NCBI GenBank assembly: GCA_038521825.1 | Contig: JBCBKL010000014.1 | Span: 44,366-108,365 of the forward strand | Direction: 5' to 3' | Length of the DNA stretch: 64,000 nt | Origin: JBCBKL01 sp038521825 | GTDB taxonomy: Bacteria; Pseudomonadota; Alphaproteobacteria; Rhodobacterales; Rhodobacteraceae | Shown here: one piece after another, positions 1 to 8,906 of the stretch | Position numbering within the stretch: position 1 is the stretch's first letter | Layout of the letters: every line of letters begins with the position of its first letter | The notes under the pieces: model-generated | What the model was told of the DNA's origin: nothing | The model's database searches: none | The model's input: only the letters and a program-made list of their open reading frames with translations | Made by a program: the position numbers and the translations under genes

Positions 1-620
1 AATTCGACGAGTACAGCCCGAGCCGCCTTGCCCGTTGCCTCAAGCGCGCGGCGCACCTTTGGCAGGTTGCGCCCGATCTTCATCACCACCAGCGCGTCGG
101 CCTGCGCCATCGCATGGGTCAGGGCGTGTTCATCAAGCGTGCCCATTACAGTTGTCAGAACGTCGTCACCCCAGGTGATCGGGGTACCGCTCGCGGTCCA
201 GGCTGCGGACATGCCAGTGATCGCTGGGATCACTTCGATAGGGATCACTTCCTTCAATCGCGTATAGAGGTGCATGAACGAGCCGTAAAAGAAGGGGTCG
301 CCCTCGCACAGCACGACCACGTCCTCGCCGGTCTCGACAAGGGCCTTCAGGTGCGCGGTACAATCTGCGTAGAAGTCGGACAGGATTGCATTATAGCGCG
401 GGTCGTTCAGTGGGATCTCGGTCGTGACCGGGTACTCCATCGGGAATTCGGTCGCATCGGCGCCCAACATGTCCTTGACGATCGTCCGCGCACGGCCAGG
501 ACGACCGGCCTTACGGAAAAACGCGATGTTGCCGGCGTTTCGAACCAGTCGATCCGCGCGAACGCTCATCAGGTCCGGATCGCCGGGGCCAAGGCCGACG
601 CCGTAAAGTATCCCGGTCAT
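1..620 (-). CDS. cobI: Precorrin-2 C20-methyltransferase, partial (3' end outside window)
   Basis: Transfers a methyl group from S-adenosylmethionine to C20 of precorrin-2, giving precorrin-3A, in the aerobic cobalamin pathway; cytoplasmic. The protein opens with MTGILYGVGLGPGDPDLM, the glycine-rich tetrapyrrole methylase N-terminus, and later shows EGDPFFYGSF and an AITGMSAAW segment typical of CobI/CobJ/CobM enzymes. About 206 codons are visible and the frame is still open at the window edge, so the C-terminus is missing here. It is the last visible gene of the minus-strand cob operon: its ATG overlaps the cobH stop by 4 bp (617-620), implying translational coupling. CobI rather than another methylase is inferred from the start motif, the context and the missing step after CobA; identity is fairly secure. 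Confidence 0.9.
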   Translation of the reverse strand, partial: MTGILYGVGLGPGDPDLMSVRADRLVRNAGNIAFFRKAGRPGRARTIVKDMLGADATEFPMEYPVTTEIPLNDPRYNAILSDFYADCTAHLKALVETGEDVVVLCEGDPFFYGSFMHLYTRLKEVIPIEVIPAITGMSAAWTASGTPITWGDDVLTTVMGTLDEHALTHAMAQADALVVMKIGRNLPKVRRALEATGKAARAVLVE

Positions 621-1246
621 TCGGTGCGGCTCGCGATGGCGTTGATGGCAGCCACGGTGATCGCGCTACCGCCCAGACGGCCCTCGACGATGATACTGGG
701 GGCAGGTTGGGCCTCCCATAAAGCTTCCTTGCTTTCACGGGCCCCGACAAAGCCCACCGGACAGCCGATGATGGCGGAAGGGCGGGGGCAATCATCATCT
801 TCCAGCATTTCCAGAAGGTGGAAAAGAGCCGTCGGCGCGTTCCCGATGGCAACGACCGAACCGTCCAGCATAGGCCGCCAGAGCTCAAGTGCCGCAGCGG
901 ACCGCGTGGTGCCAAGATCCTTCGCCAGTTCTGGCACCTTCGGATCGCGCAACGTGCAGACCACGGCATTCTCCGCAGGCAGGCGTTTCCGGGTCACCCC
1001 TTCGCTGACCATGTAGGCGTCGCAAAGGATCGGTGCGCCGGCCTCCAAAGCCGTCCGAGCCGCCGCTATAGCGCCGTCTGAGATTTGCACGTGCTGTTCC
1101 AGTCCGACCATGCCTGCCGCGTGGATCATGCGGACAACCACCTGTTCTTCGTCTGTGTTGAAGGGGTCGAGATGGGCCTCGCGCCGGATTGTCGCGAAGC
1201 TTTCCAGATAGATGGCTGCCCCGTCTTTTTCGTATTGGTATGGCAT
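617..1246 (-). CDS. cobH: Precorrin-8X methylmutase
   Basis: Moves the C11 methyl group of precorrin-8X to C12, giving hydrogenobyrinate. The 209-residue length fits the family. Visible family features are the RMIHAAGMVGLE stretch with His42, the expected catalytic histidine, and the GCPVGFVGARESKEAL segment near residues 160-175 that forms the substrate pocket in known CobH proteins. Two bases separate it from cobG upstream and it overlaps cobI downstream by 4 bp, so it sits inside one polycistron under the riboswitch at 7201-7382. Nothing looks damaged. Confidence 0.95.
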   Translation of the reverse strand: MPYQYEKDGAAIYLESFATIRREAHLDPFNTDEEQVVVRMIHAAGMVGLEQHVQISDGAIAAARTALEAGAPILCDAYMVSEGVTRKRLPAENAVVCTLRDPKVPELAKDLGTTRSAAALELWRPMLDGSVVAIGNAPTALFHLLEMLEDDDCPRPSAIIGCPVGFVGARESKEALWEAQPAPSIIVEGRLGGSAITVAAINAIASRTE

Positions 1247-1248
1247 TG

Positions 1249-2385
1249 TCAGTCGCTGATTTCCTTTACGAGCGCATCGACGCTCAGCCCGCGCTGCCGG
1301 GGCTCATCCCACGCCGCTCCGTCAGTGACAAGATCGAAGCCGCCATTCGCCGCCACGACCGTCACGTCGGATGCTCCGGGTCGGGCACAGCCCTTCTGGC
1401 ATCCCGAAACATGAAGCGTCTTGCCCGCGGGCATATGTGCCGACAGCCGTTTCGCAACATCACGTGTTGGTCCAAGCGCCTGCGGACATCCCGGCGTTCC
1501 GGTGCAGGTATCGACCCGAAGCAACGGATCGTCAGGATTCGTGATGAAATCCGGCGCTTCCACATCGTTAGCGTCCATCAGCAGAACAAGCCGGTTCACC
1601 ATAGGACGCATGGCGGTTGCACCCGTCTCCGAAACCAAACGGGCCAGGGCGCCTGAATCAAGTGAGCCAAACGGCGCGCCCAGAATCTGACCCTTGCTGT
1701 TCCTACCGGGTTCGAGTGTGTGATGCGGCTGCCTTGGCTTCGCGTCGAGCCAGATACCCGGAAGTAGTGTGCGCCCGAGATGGCGGACCATGCGCCCGGC
1801 GTCCCGTCCGCCCGTTTCCACAAACCAATCGACCATTTCGATAAGGACTTCTATCACGTCATCTTCGGCGACGATCCGGCCCTTTGCCGCGCCGTCTGCG
1901 CGCAACAGAATCCTGCCGTCGTTAGTGAGTTCGATCCGGAAGTCTGCTGAGCAGGATTGCAGGTGAGAACAGCGCCCGGTGTCGAGGGCAAAACCCGTCT
2001 TGGCCGGTAATTCCGGCAGGCGAGGTAGCGCATCCATCAAGCTGGTCATCAGCCTGTGGGTCAGGTCACCGTCAATCCAATCATGGGTCACGATCACGGT
2101 GCGGCGGTCTTCGATCAGCGGGTTGGCATGCACCACACCGATCTCGATGAGCCGATCCATCAGAAGCGGGTAGTCGCCCTCCGATACTCCACGTATCTGC
2201 AGGTTTGCCCGGCTGGTCAGGTCGATTGAACCATTGCCGAAGCTCTTGGCCGCATTACAAAGGGCTGCAATCTGCGCTGCATTTATCTCGCCCATCCAAG
2301 GCCGAACGCGCACGACAAGCCCGTCGCCCGACATCATGGGGCGATACGCGCTTGGGCACCATCCATGAACCTGCGGCGCGCTCAT
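1249..2385 (-). CDS. cobG: Precorrin-3B synthase (CobG)
   Basis: Oxygen-dependent iron-sulfur enzyme that hydroxylates C20 of precorrin-3A and forms the gamma-lactone of precorrin-3B; its presence marks the aerobic route. At 378 residues it has the duplicated nitrite/sulfite-reductase-like ferredoxin half-domains (LTSRANLQIRGV near the N-terminus) and a 4Fe-4S site with Cys294-x5-Cys300 and Cys329-x3-Cys333. It overlaps the end of cobN by 4 bp (2382-2385) and is followed after 2 bp by cobH. CobG is sometimes replaced by CobZ in alphaproteobacteria; the Fe-S motif and lack of a flavoprotein module argue for true CobG. Confidence 0.94.
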   Translation of the reverse strand: MSAPQVHGWCPSAYRPMMSGDGLVVRVRPWMGEINAAQIAALCNAAKSFGNGSIDLTSRANLQIRGVSEGDYPLLMDRLIEIGVVHANPLIEDRRTVIVTHDWIDGDLTHRLMTSLMDALPRLPELPAKTGFALDTGRCSHLQSCSADFRIELTNDGRILLRADGAAKGRIVAEDDVIEVLIEMVDWFVETGGRDAGRMVRHLGRTLLPGIWLDAKPRQPHHTLEPGRNSKGQILGAPFGSLDSGALARLVSETGATAMRPMVNRLVLLMDANDVEAPDFITNPDDPLLRVDTCTGTPGCPQALGPTRDVAKRLSAHMPAGKTLHVSGCQKGCARPGASDVTVVAANGGFDLVTDGAAWDEPRQRGLSVDALVKEISD

Positions 2386-5300
2386 TCGGCGGCCCCTAAT
2401 GCGGCCTGAATGGAATTGCGCCGGGTCACCCAGAGCCCGGCGTCACGCAACGCGGCAAAGCGGTCTTGCATGGCGTCCAGCGCCTCGGGGTTGGCATCGG
2501 CCAGAAAGGCACGTGTCGTGGGTTCGCCAAGGGTGGCGTCGTAATAAAGATCAAAGAGATGCGCCGGGACCGCTGCGGCGAGATGCGCAAAGGCAGCCAT
2601 GTTTTCGAGGGTCGCCGCGATCTCCGCCGCACCGCGAAAACCGTGCCGTTTCATACCTGCAATCCAGGCGGGGTTCGCTGCGCGGGCCTGAACCACACGC
2701 GCGACTTCTTCGGTCAGGGCACGTGCCCGGGGCCGGTCCGGATTGGTCGCATCAAGATGATAGATACGCCCGTTGCCCCCGGCCGCTGCCTGTGCTGCAG
2801 CAAATCCAGCCTCGTGTGCCGCGTAATCCTCGGCCAGCAGAATGTCGGTTTCCGGCAGGTCCTGTGTGTGGACGAACGTATCCGCCTGCGCCACGCGGTG
2901 TCGGATGCCGTCCGGGTCTTGCCGCGCCTCGTCGCCGGTCAACGCCCAGCTTGCGGCCGCCAGCCACGCCTCACCGGCTGCGCGGCGGGACGCCTCATCA
3001 TAGGCCGTCAGGTTTGGACCCATGCCAACGCCATAACGCCCCGGTTGAGGTCCGAACACACGATTGGCCGCGTCGCCCACATAGGGGTTCCAATCGGTTG
3101 CCTCGTCCCGCGCGGCGAGGGTCCGAACGGCCTGCGCAAAGAGTGCCGACAGAGTTGGAAAGACATCGCGGAACAGCCCGGACACCCGTAGGGTTACGTC
3201 GATGCGGGGGCGTTCGAGTTCAGTGATTGGCAAAACCTCGATGCCCGAAACCCGCTCGGATCCGGCATCCCATACCGGCCGAATGCCCATGAGATGCAAC
3301 GCCATGGCGAAATCCTCGCCCGCAGTCCGCATGGTTGCCGACCCCCAGAGATCGACAATCAGGCCGCGCGGCCAATCGCCTTCGTCCTGCAAATGGCGGC
3401 GCATCAACTCTTCGCCCAGCGTGACGCCCTGCGCGTAGGCGGCGCGGGTCGGCACACTGCGGGGATCGGTCGTGTAGAGGTTGCGCCCGGTTGGCAGAAC
3501 GTCCTGTCGGCCGCGGAACGGAGAGCCCGACGGCCCTGCGTCGATCCGTTTGCCGTTCAGAGCGTCGATCAAGGCATTGCGCTCGGCTGCGGCCGAGGTC
3601 GAAATGTCGAACGCATCACAGTCTGACCTATCCCGGCCCCAGATATGCAGGCCATCGCCGAACTGGCTGTCTTTGACGTCACATACAAACTGATCGATGC
3701 GTGTGATCGCCTCGAAGCTGCAGGCGGCAGCGTTCAGGCCAAGATCATCCTCGACCCCAAGCGCTTGTGCTTCGGCGCGGATGTCATCCTGCAGACGATC
3801 GCGCCGTTTCGGATCAAGGCCGCCCGCATTAGAAAACTCGTCTAGCAATGCTTCGAGCCGCGCCAGCCGAAGGGGCGCGCCGGATTGAACAAGCGGTGGA
3901 GGTACATGCCCCAGTGTGATTGCCCCGATCCGCCGTTTGGCCTGCGCCGCTTCGCCCGGATCGTTGACGATGAATGGATAGATCACGGGCAGGTCGCCGG
4001 TCAGGGCGTCGGGCCAGCAGTGTTTCGACAACGCGACCGCCTTGCCCGGTAGCCATTCAAGCGTTCCATGCGCGCCGATATGGATCAGCCCGTCGACATG
4101 GTGCTGCATCCACAGATAAAAGGCGACGTAGCTGTGGCGCGGCACGCGAGAGAGGTCGTGGTATTCGGTATCCCTTTGCGTCGGAGAGCCGCGCTCAGGC
4201 TGCATGGCGACGATGACATTGCCCCGGTTCAGGATCGGCAGGGCGATGGTGTTGTCTGTCGCGTCCGGATCATCCTCAGGACGACCCCAAGCCTGGTGCA
4301 GGTCGGTGCGGAGTGATGCAGGTAAGTCAGCCAGTGCTTCTTTATAGTTCGCCAAAGGCCACGCGATTTGCGCATGGTTCAGATCGAAGGCCGATAGACT
4401 GGACTCGGCCGTGTGTCCGGACGCAATCAAATCCTCAAGCATGGCCGCTGCCGACGCAATGGCGTCAAGGCCGACGGCATGGGCCGCATTCCAGTTTCGC
4501 CCCGGATAGGTCGACAGAACAAGGGCCAGTTTGCGGTCCTGTGCCGGGGCCACTGAAAGACGATGCCACGCTGCGACCCGCTCAGCCACAGCCGCGATCC
4601 GGTCATCCTGCGGTGTATGGACGTGGCGAGCGAATTCGAGATGCGGATCTTTTGCTTCGGGTTCCTTGAATGACGCCACACCGGCAAAAAGGCGGCCATC
4701 CACCTCGGGCAGCACGACATGCATCGCCAGATCGGCGGGCGAAAGTCCGCGCTCCGCCTCGGCCCATGCCTTTTCCCCCGACGTGGCGAGCGCCACCTGA
4801 AAGACCGGAACGTCTGCAGCATCAAGCGGCGATGATCCTTCGGCCCCGCGACCCGAAAACGACGTGGCATTGACGATTGATACGGGGCGCAGATGGGCAA
4901 CCTGCCGTTTCAGCCAGCCAGCAACTTCAGGCGCCTTGAGCGACGGGGCGAACAGCCCCATGACGGCAAATCCCTTGGCCCGCAGCGCATCGAAAAGTGC
5001 CTCCACCGGCTTCAGGTCGGCCGCGACAAGATATGACCGATAAAATACGACGAGGATAAGCGGGGTTTCTTCAGCGCCCCGCGCAAGGACCGGACAAGCC
5101 ACCCCATCTTCGGGCGTCCAGCCACCCACAGTTGACAGTGCGGTGTTAGACCTGACCGGGCCCGCATAAAACCCGGAGGCCAAGGCCATCTGAGCCAGTG
5201 CCGCCTGGGCCCCAACCGCGCCGCCTGCATCGCAAAGATGCTGAAGACGCCGCAATGTCGAAGCCGGCAGGGTCGAGATTTCGTCAAGGCGCGGATCCGT

Positions 5301-5666
5301 CCGGCCATCGGCTGGCAAAACCGCCAAAGCGATGTTTTTCTCGCGTGCGAGTGCCTCGATCTGCTGCAGTCCGTACGACCAGTAGGGCACGCCGCCGATA
5401 AGCCGGATCAGGATACCTTTCGTTCCGCAGAGCGTTTGCTCGACATAGGTGTCGACGGAGAGCGGATGCTTGAGCGCGGCGATGTTGGCCAGCCGCAAGG
5501 TGGGCATCCTCCCATCTGGACCACCGCCGCGATGCCAGCCCGCGGCAAACGCCCCGAGATCGGAGTCGGAAAAGCTGAGCATCGTGAGGTCCGCGGGGGA
5601 TTGACCGAGATCGGTTGGCGTCTCGGTTTCCTCAAGCCCGTGGCTCTCACGAAAGACGACGTGCAT
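2382..5666 (-). CDS. cobN: Aerobic cobaltochelatase subunit CobN
   Basis: Large subunit of the ATP-dependent CobNST chelatase that inserts cobalt into hydrogenobyrinic acid a,c-diamide. The 1094-residue protein is at the short end for CobN but looks intact. It begins MHVVFRESHGLEE and carries the CobN/Mg-chelatase-H hallmarks YHDLSRVPRHSYVAFYLWMQ and HIGAHGTLEWLPGKAVALS in the middle, and NPYVGDAANRVFGPQPGRYG in the C-terminal part. It follows cobW after 6 bp and overlaps cobG by 4 bp. CobS and CobT, its AAA+ partners, are not in this window. CobN is preferred over ChlH/BchH because of the cob neighbours. Confidence 0.95.
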   Translation of the reverse strand: MHVVFRESHGLEETETPTDLGQSPADLTMLSFSDSDLGAFAAGWHRGGGPDGRMPTLRLANIAALKHPLSVDTYVEQTLCGTKGILIRLIGGVPYWSYGLQQIEALAREKNIALAVLPADGRTDPRLDEISTLPASTLRRLQHLCDAGGAVGAQAALAQMALASGFYAGPVRSNTALSTVGGWTPEDGVACPVLARGAEETPLILVVFYRSYLVAADLKPVEALFDALRAKGFAVMGLFAPSLKAPEVAGWLKRQVAHLRPVSIVNATSFSGRGAEGSSPLDAADVPVFQVALATSGEKAWAEAERGLSPADLAMHVVLPEVDGRLFAGVASFKEPEAKDPHLEFARHVHTPQDDRIAAVAERVAAWHRLSVAPAQDRKLALVLSTYPGRNWNAAHAVGLDAIASAAAMLEDLIASGHTAESSLSAFDLNHAQIAWPLANYKEALADLPASLRTDLHQAWGRPEDDPDATDNTIALPILNRGNVIVAMQPERGSPTQRDTEYHDLSRVPRHSYVAFYLWMQHHVDGLIHIGAHGTLEWLPGKAVALSKHCWPDALTGDLPVIYPFIVNDPGEAAQAKRRIGAITLGHVPPPLVQSGAPLRLARLEALLDEFSNAGGLDPKRRDRLQDDIRAEAQALGVEDDLGLNAAACSFEAITRIDQFVCDVKDSQFGDGLHIWGRDRSDCDAFDISTSAAAERNALIDALNGKRIDAGPSGSPFRGRQDVLPTGRNLYTTDPRSVPTRAAYAQGVTLGEELMRRHLQDEGDWPRGLIVDLWGSATMRTAGEDFAMALHLMGIRPVWDAGSERVSGIEVLPITELERPRIDVTLRVSGLFRDVFPTLSALFAQAVRTLAARDEATDWNPYVGDAANRVFGPQPGRYGVGMGPNLTAYDEASRRAAGEAWLAAASWALTGDEARQDPDGIRHRVAQADTFVHTQDLPETDILLAEDYAAHEAGFAAAQAAAGGNGRIYHLDATNPDRPRARALTEEVARVVQARAANPAWIAGMKRHGFRGAAEIAATLENMAAFAHLAAAVPAHLFDLYYDATLGEPTTRAFLADANPEALDAMQDRFAALRDAGLWVTRRNSIQAALGAAE

Positions 5667-5672
5667 ACTGGG

Positions 5673-6728
5673 TTACTCGGCAGCGGCCCGTTCGGGGGCA
5701 AGAACAGCGCGGATTGCCGCCGCGTCGATATCATCATGCTCGGCGATCACTACGAGACGGCCTGCGCGGTCTTCGTCAGGGCGCCACGGTCGGTCGTATT
5801 GATGCCGCACGCGCGCACCGACGGCCTGTACAAGCAGACGCATCGGTTTGCCCACGACATTGGCATATCCCTTGACCCGCAGAACGTTCTGTTGATGGGC
5901 CAGCATCCGGATCCGCGCCACCAGATCCTCGGGATCGGCGAATTCGGGGACATCCATGACGATGCTGTCAAAATCCTCATGATCGTGATCATGCGGACCG
6001 TCGTGATGCGAGGGGCGGGCCTCCAGGTCGTGTTCGGCCGCGGCCTCAAGGCCCAAGACGACGCGCGGATCGACAATGCCCTCGGCCACTTCGACAACGG
6101 GCAGGGGGCGCGGCGCGACATCGGCAATGATGGTCTTGGCCTGCTCGATACCGACCGGACCGGCGAGATCGGGCTTCGTGAGCAGGATCAGATCGGCGCA
6201 TGAGATCTGGTCGTCGAACAACTCCGACAGCGGCGTTTCGTGATCCAGTCCTTCATCGGCCAGCCGCTGCGCATCTACCGCCGCCACGTCTGGCGCGAAA
6301 CGACCCGCTGCGACGGCCTCGGCATCCGCCAGCGCGATGACGCCATCCACAGTGATCTTCGAACGGATATCCGGCCAGTCGAAGGCCTTCAGCAGCGGCT
6401 TGGGCAGGGCAAGGCCGGAGGTTTCGATCAAAATGTGTTCGGGCCTGGGCTCCAGCGCCATCAGCGCCTCGATGGTTGGGATGAAGTCATCCGCCACCTT
6501 GCAGCAGATGCAGCCATTGGCCAGTTCCATGATGTTCTCCGCCGGACAATCCGGGATGGCACACCCCTTGAGAATCTCGCCATCAACGCCGACATCGCCG
6601 AATTCGTTGACGACGACGGCCAGCCGCTTGCCGCCCGGGTTCTGCATCAGGTGCGAGATCAGGGTTGTCTTGCCCGAGCCGAGAAAGCCGGTGATGACGG
6701 TTACTGGGACTTTGTTTAGGTCGGTCAT
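5673..6728 (-). CDS. cobW: CobW-type GTPase / metallochaperone
   Basis: G3E-family P-loop GTPase thought to deliver cobalt to the chelatase. Walker A GFLGSGKTT is at residues 14-22, and the G3E metal motif GCICC gives Cys73, Cys75 and Cys76. A His/Asp-rich patch (SHHDGPHDHDHED, about residues 225-240) is a further likely metal-binding loop. The C-terminal CobW_C domain follows, with LRVKGYANVVGKPMRLL. Its start is 1 bp after the DUF1636 stop and its end is 6 bp before cobN, so it is the second gene of the riboswitch operon. A zinc-related COG0523 role is unlikely given the immediate CobN partner. Confidence 0.93.
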   Translation of the reverse strand: MTDLNKVPVTVITGFLGSGKTTLISHLMQNPGGKRLAVVVNEFGDVGVDGEILKGCAIPDCPAENIMELANGCICCKVADDFIPTIEALMALEPRPEHILIETSGLALPKPLLKAFDWPDIRSKITVDGVIALADAEAVAAGRFAPDVAAVDAQRLADEGLDHETPLSELFDDQISCADLILLTKPDLAGPVGIEQAKTIIADVAPRPLPVVEVAEGIVDPRVVLGLEAAAEHDLEARPSHHDGPHDHDHEDFDSIVMDVPEFADPEDLVARIRMLAHQQNVLRVKGYANVVGKPMRLLVQAVGARVRHQYDRPWRPDEDRAGRLVVIAEHDDIDAAAIRAVLAPERAAAE

Positions 6729-6729
6729 A

Positions 6730-7104
6730 TCAGAACTCCTGCGGGGGAATGCGGGCGATGCAGTTTTTGCGGAAATGTTCCGGGCGCTCGCGCCACGGGA
6801 CGAGGCCGTCGGGCGTGGCAGCGTATTTGGAGACGCCTTCCACGACCATGTCTGCGTCGCGGTCTTCCATCAGATTACCGTAGACATAGGTCCAGCGCTG
6901 CGCGCCTCCGCGCACGGCGACTGAACAACCCGAAGAGCAGTTGGAGAGGCACTCAACGGCTTTGAGTGTCACACCTTCCGGCATGGTGCGGTTCGCCAGT
7001 TCCGCATGGAGTGCTTCGCCGGGGCGCGTGCCGCCTTCGGGCACGTCGAGCGCGCGGCGGCATTTCACGCAGACCAAGAGTTCCACAGGTGGCAGATCGG
7101 CCAT
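6730..7104 (-). CDS. DUF1636 family metal-binding / thioredoxin-like ferredoxin protein
   Basis: First gene of the cob operon, 124 residues. Five conserved-looking cysteines are visible: Cys12-x2-Cys15, then Cys52-x3-Cys56-x3-Cys60 in ECLSNCSSGC, which resembles a thioredoxin-like 2Fe-2S ferredoxin fold. DUF1636 proteins are often found with cobalamin genes in alphaproteobacteria; a metal or electron-carrier role for CobW/CobG is possible but unproven. The start at MADLPPVELLVC (7104) was chosen because a longer open frame would run into the riboswitch, and an AGGGA ribosome site lies just upstream. Confidence 0.85.
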   Translation of the reverse strand: MADLPPVELLVCVKCRRALDVPEGGTRPGEALHAELANRTMPEGVTLKAVECLSNCSSGCSVAVRGGAQRWTYVYGNLMEDRDADMVVEGVSKYAATPDGLVPWRERPEHFRKNCIARIPPQEF

Positions 7105-7200
7105 GTCATTTCCCTGTCGGGGACAGCATGGCAGATGGCGGGCGGCAGATGGCCGTGGCTTCCCGACACCCGGCACACCCCGTCCGGTTTCGTCCTTCGT

Positions 7201-7382
7201 TGGCTGGCAGGTCTCCCGGCTTGCGGATCTCGGGGCTTTTGGCCTCTGCGGCTGCCCTGCCTTCCCGGCCTTTTGCCAGTGGCGTGGAGCACCCTTTCCG
7301 GTCACGGTCGCGGGGGCGGCTGCGTTTGGACCTGTCGGGTCCTCGGCATTCCCTTTTCACCCGGGACACGCCCGGGCACCAG
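7201..7382 (-). promoter_or_regulatory. Cobalamin riboswitch
   Basis: On the minus strand, upstream of the DUF1636-cobW-cobN operon, the RNA carries the B12 box (CCGGGAGACCTGCC, 7206-7219) and the invariant GCCACTG element (within 7276-7284), after a GGGAATGCCGAGG-type start of the core. Spacing and order match the adenosylcobalamin-sensing class. It ends about 100 bases before the DUF1636 start, consistent with control of translation initiation or early transcription. Adenosylcobalamin is expected to repress the six-gene operon. Outer boundaries are approximate. Confidence 0.92.
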
Positions 7383-7473
7383 TCTGACCGTAGTGCGCCC
7401 GCCCAGATACAGAGTCAAGCGCGAACGCGATGGTGCTGTTGCGTCGCCGTTGCTAGTCTCGGTCCAATAGGAG

Positions 7474-8087
7474 GTGGCCGTGTTGCAAAAGATCATCGTC
7501 TGGGACTTTGAAGGCGTGCTGAACGCGAACATCGTGGATGGACGCTTTGTTTGGGTTGACACGTTGCAGGATGATTGGGGCGTCGACGTAAGGGCGCTTG
7601 CAGGGCACATGTTTCACCCCGACCGCGCGGGTCAGATCATGCGCGGGCGAGTGGATCTGCGTGACGAATTGATCGCTTGGCTGGACATAGAAGGCCATCA
7701 CATCGACGGCGATGCTTTCCTATCCTACTGGTTTGCCAAGGACGCCCGTCCTGACGCCGAAATTTGCAGCACCTGAACCGGTCAAATGCACGGCATGTCA
7801 TTGGCACCAACAACGAGAGGCGGCGGGCGGCCTACATCGAAGACCAGATGAGCTTTGGCAGCCTGGTCGAGCAGGTCTTTGCCTCGGGACGCATCGGCCA
7901 CGCAAAACCGGACCCGGAATTCTTCGGTCACATCGAAGCGTGAAGTAGCGCGCCGGCATCTGCCCATGTGCTGATTGATGACACAAAGCGCAACGTGGAT
8001 GCTGCGCTTGGGCGGGGCTGGCAGGCGTTTCATTTTGGTGACGAGACGCGCGCCAACCTTGGCGCATTTCTGGATCAGGTGACATGA
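7474..8087 (+). pseudogene. HAD-superfamily hydrolase, broken by a frameshift and a stop
   Basis: The first 100 codons (GTG start at 7474, GGAGG just upstream) hold HAD motif I as VWDFEGVLN and then end at a TGA at 7774. Shifting frame near 7764 restores homologous-looking sequence: HVIGTNNERRR (motif II), GHAKPDPEFF (motif III lysine), and, after a second in-frame TGA at 7941-7943, LIDDTKRNVDAALGRGW (motif IV). All four motifs survive in order, so this was a single enzyme of about 204 residues with one indel and one nonsense change. It could be sequencing error, but two independent lesions favour decay. It is transcribed divergently from the riboswitch operon and precedes cobO; no cobalamin role is known. 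Confidence 0.8.
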
Positions 8088-8157
8088 TCGGTCCAAGAAC
8101 TCTGGCACCTCTCCTGAAATGATGTCACCAACAGGCCCGTAATCCCCGGAGGACCCA

Positions 8158-8766
8158 ATGGACGACGTCAACGAACGCCACAACGCCAAGATGAAGAAGA
8201 TCAAGGCGGCCCGCGACAAGATGATGGAGACCAAGACCGAGGAGAAGGGCCTCATCATGGTTCATACAGGGCCGGGCAAGGGAAAGTCCTCGTCGGGTTT
8301 CGGCATGATCATGCGCTGCATTTCGCATGGGATGCCCTGCGCCATAGTGCAGTTCATCAAGGGCAACTGGGACACCGGCGAAAAGACGTTTCTGCGCGAC
8401 CGCTTCCCGGATGAGTGCCGGTTTTTTGTTTCTGGAGAAGGATTTACCTGGGAAACGCAGGACCGGGAACGCGACATCGCAGCGGCCCAGAACGGCTGGC
8501 GGATCGCGCGGGAGCAGATCCTCGACCCTGAGATCCAGTTCGTCCTGTTGGACGAGATCAACATCGCGCTGCGCTACGATTATCTCGACATCGACGAGGT
8601 GGTCGACTTTCTGCTGACCCAAAAGCCGCCGATGACCCATGTCTGTCTGACAGGCCGCAGCGCCAAGCCCGAACTGATCGAGGCAGCAGATCTGGTGACG
8701 GAGATGAGCCTCGTCAAACACCCGTTCAAAGAGGGCGTGAAGGCGCAGAAAGGGGTGGAGTTCTGA
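8158..8766 (+). CDS. cobO: Cob(I)yrinic acid a,c-diamide adenosyltransferase
   Basis: Attaches the 5'-deoxyadenosyl group from ATP to the reduced cobalt of the corrin, giving adenosylcobyrinate a,c-diamide. It is a 202-residue CobO/BtuR (CobA-type) protein with the P-loop GPGKGKSS at residues 38-45, and the later segments RMRDRFP-like FLRDRFPDECRF and LLDEINIALRYDYLD, which carries the family's acidic Walker B. A strong GGAGG lies about 7 bases before the ATG. It stands on the opposite strand to the riboswitch operon; no second riboswitch is seen in front of it. The product feeds CobQ, encoded 1.3 kb downstream. Confidence 0.95.
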   Translation: MDDVNERHNAKMKKIKAARDKMMETKTEEKGLIMVHTGPGKGKSSSGFGMIMRCISHGMPCAIVQFIKGNWDTGEKTFLRDRFPDECRFFVSGEGFTWETQDRERDIAAAQNGWRIAREQILDPEIQFVLLDEINIALRYDYLDIDEVVDFLLTQKPPMTHVCLTGRSAKPELIEAADLVTEMSLVKHPFKEGVKAQKGVEF

Positions 8767-8906
8767 GAGCGAGGACCGCTTCAGCCCTGAATCTACCGAT
8801 GCTGCGCGACGCACCAAGGTCGGCTTTCGTGACTTGGTCAGAAAAGCGCCAGAATCAATTTGGTTACTACCAAGGGTCTTGGTTCAGTCCAGAAAGGGCC
8901 CACCAA

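Noticed and set aside
2399..3226. A 275-codon plus-strand frame within cobN
   Set aside because: Proline/arginine-rich shadow of the real gene with no homology-like features.
7941..7943. TGA in the HAD gene read as selenocysteine
   Set aside because: The position is not a catalytic residue, no SECIS-like hairpin was evident, and the gene also has a frameshift; decay is simpler.
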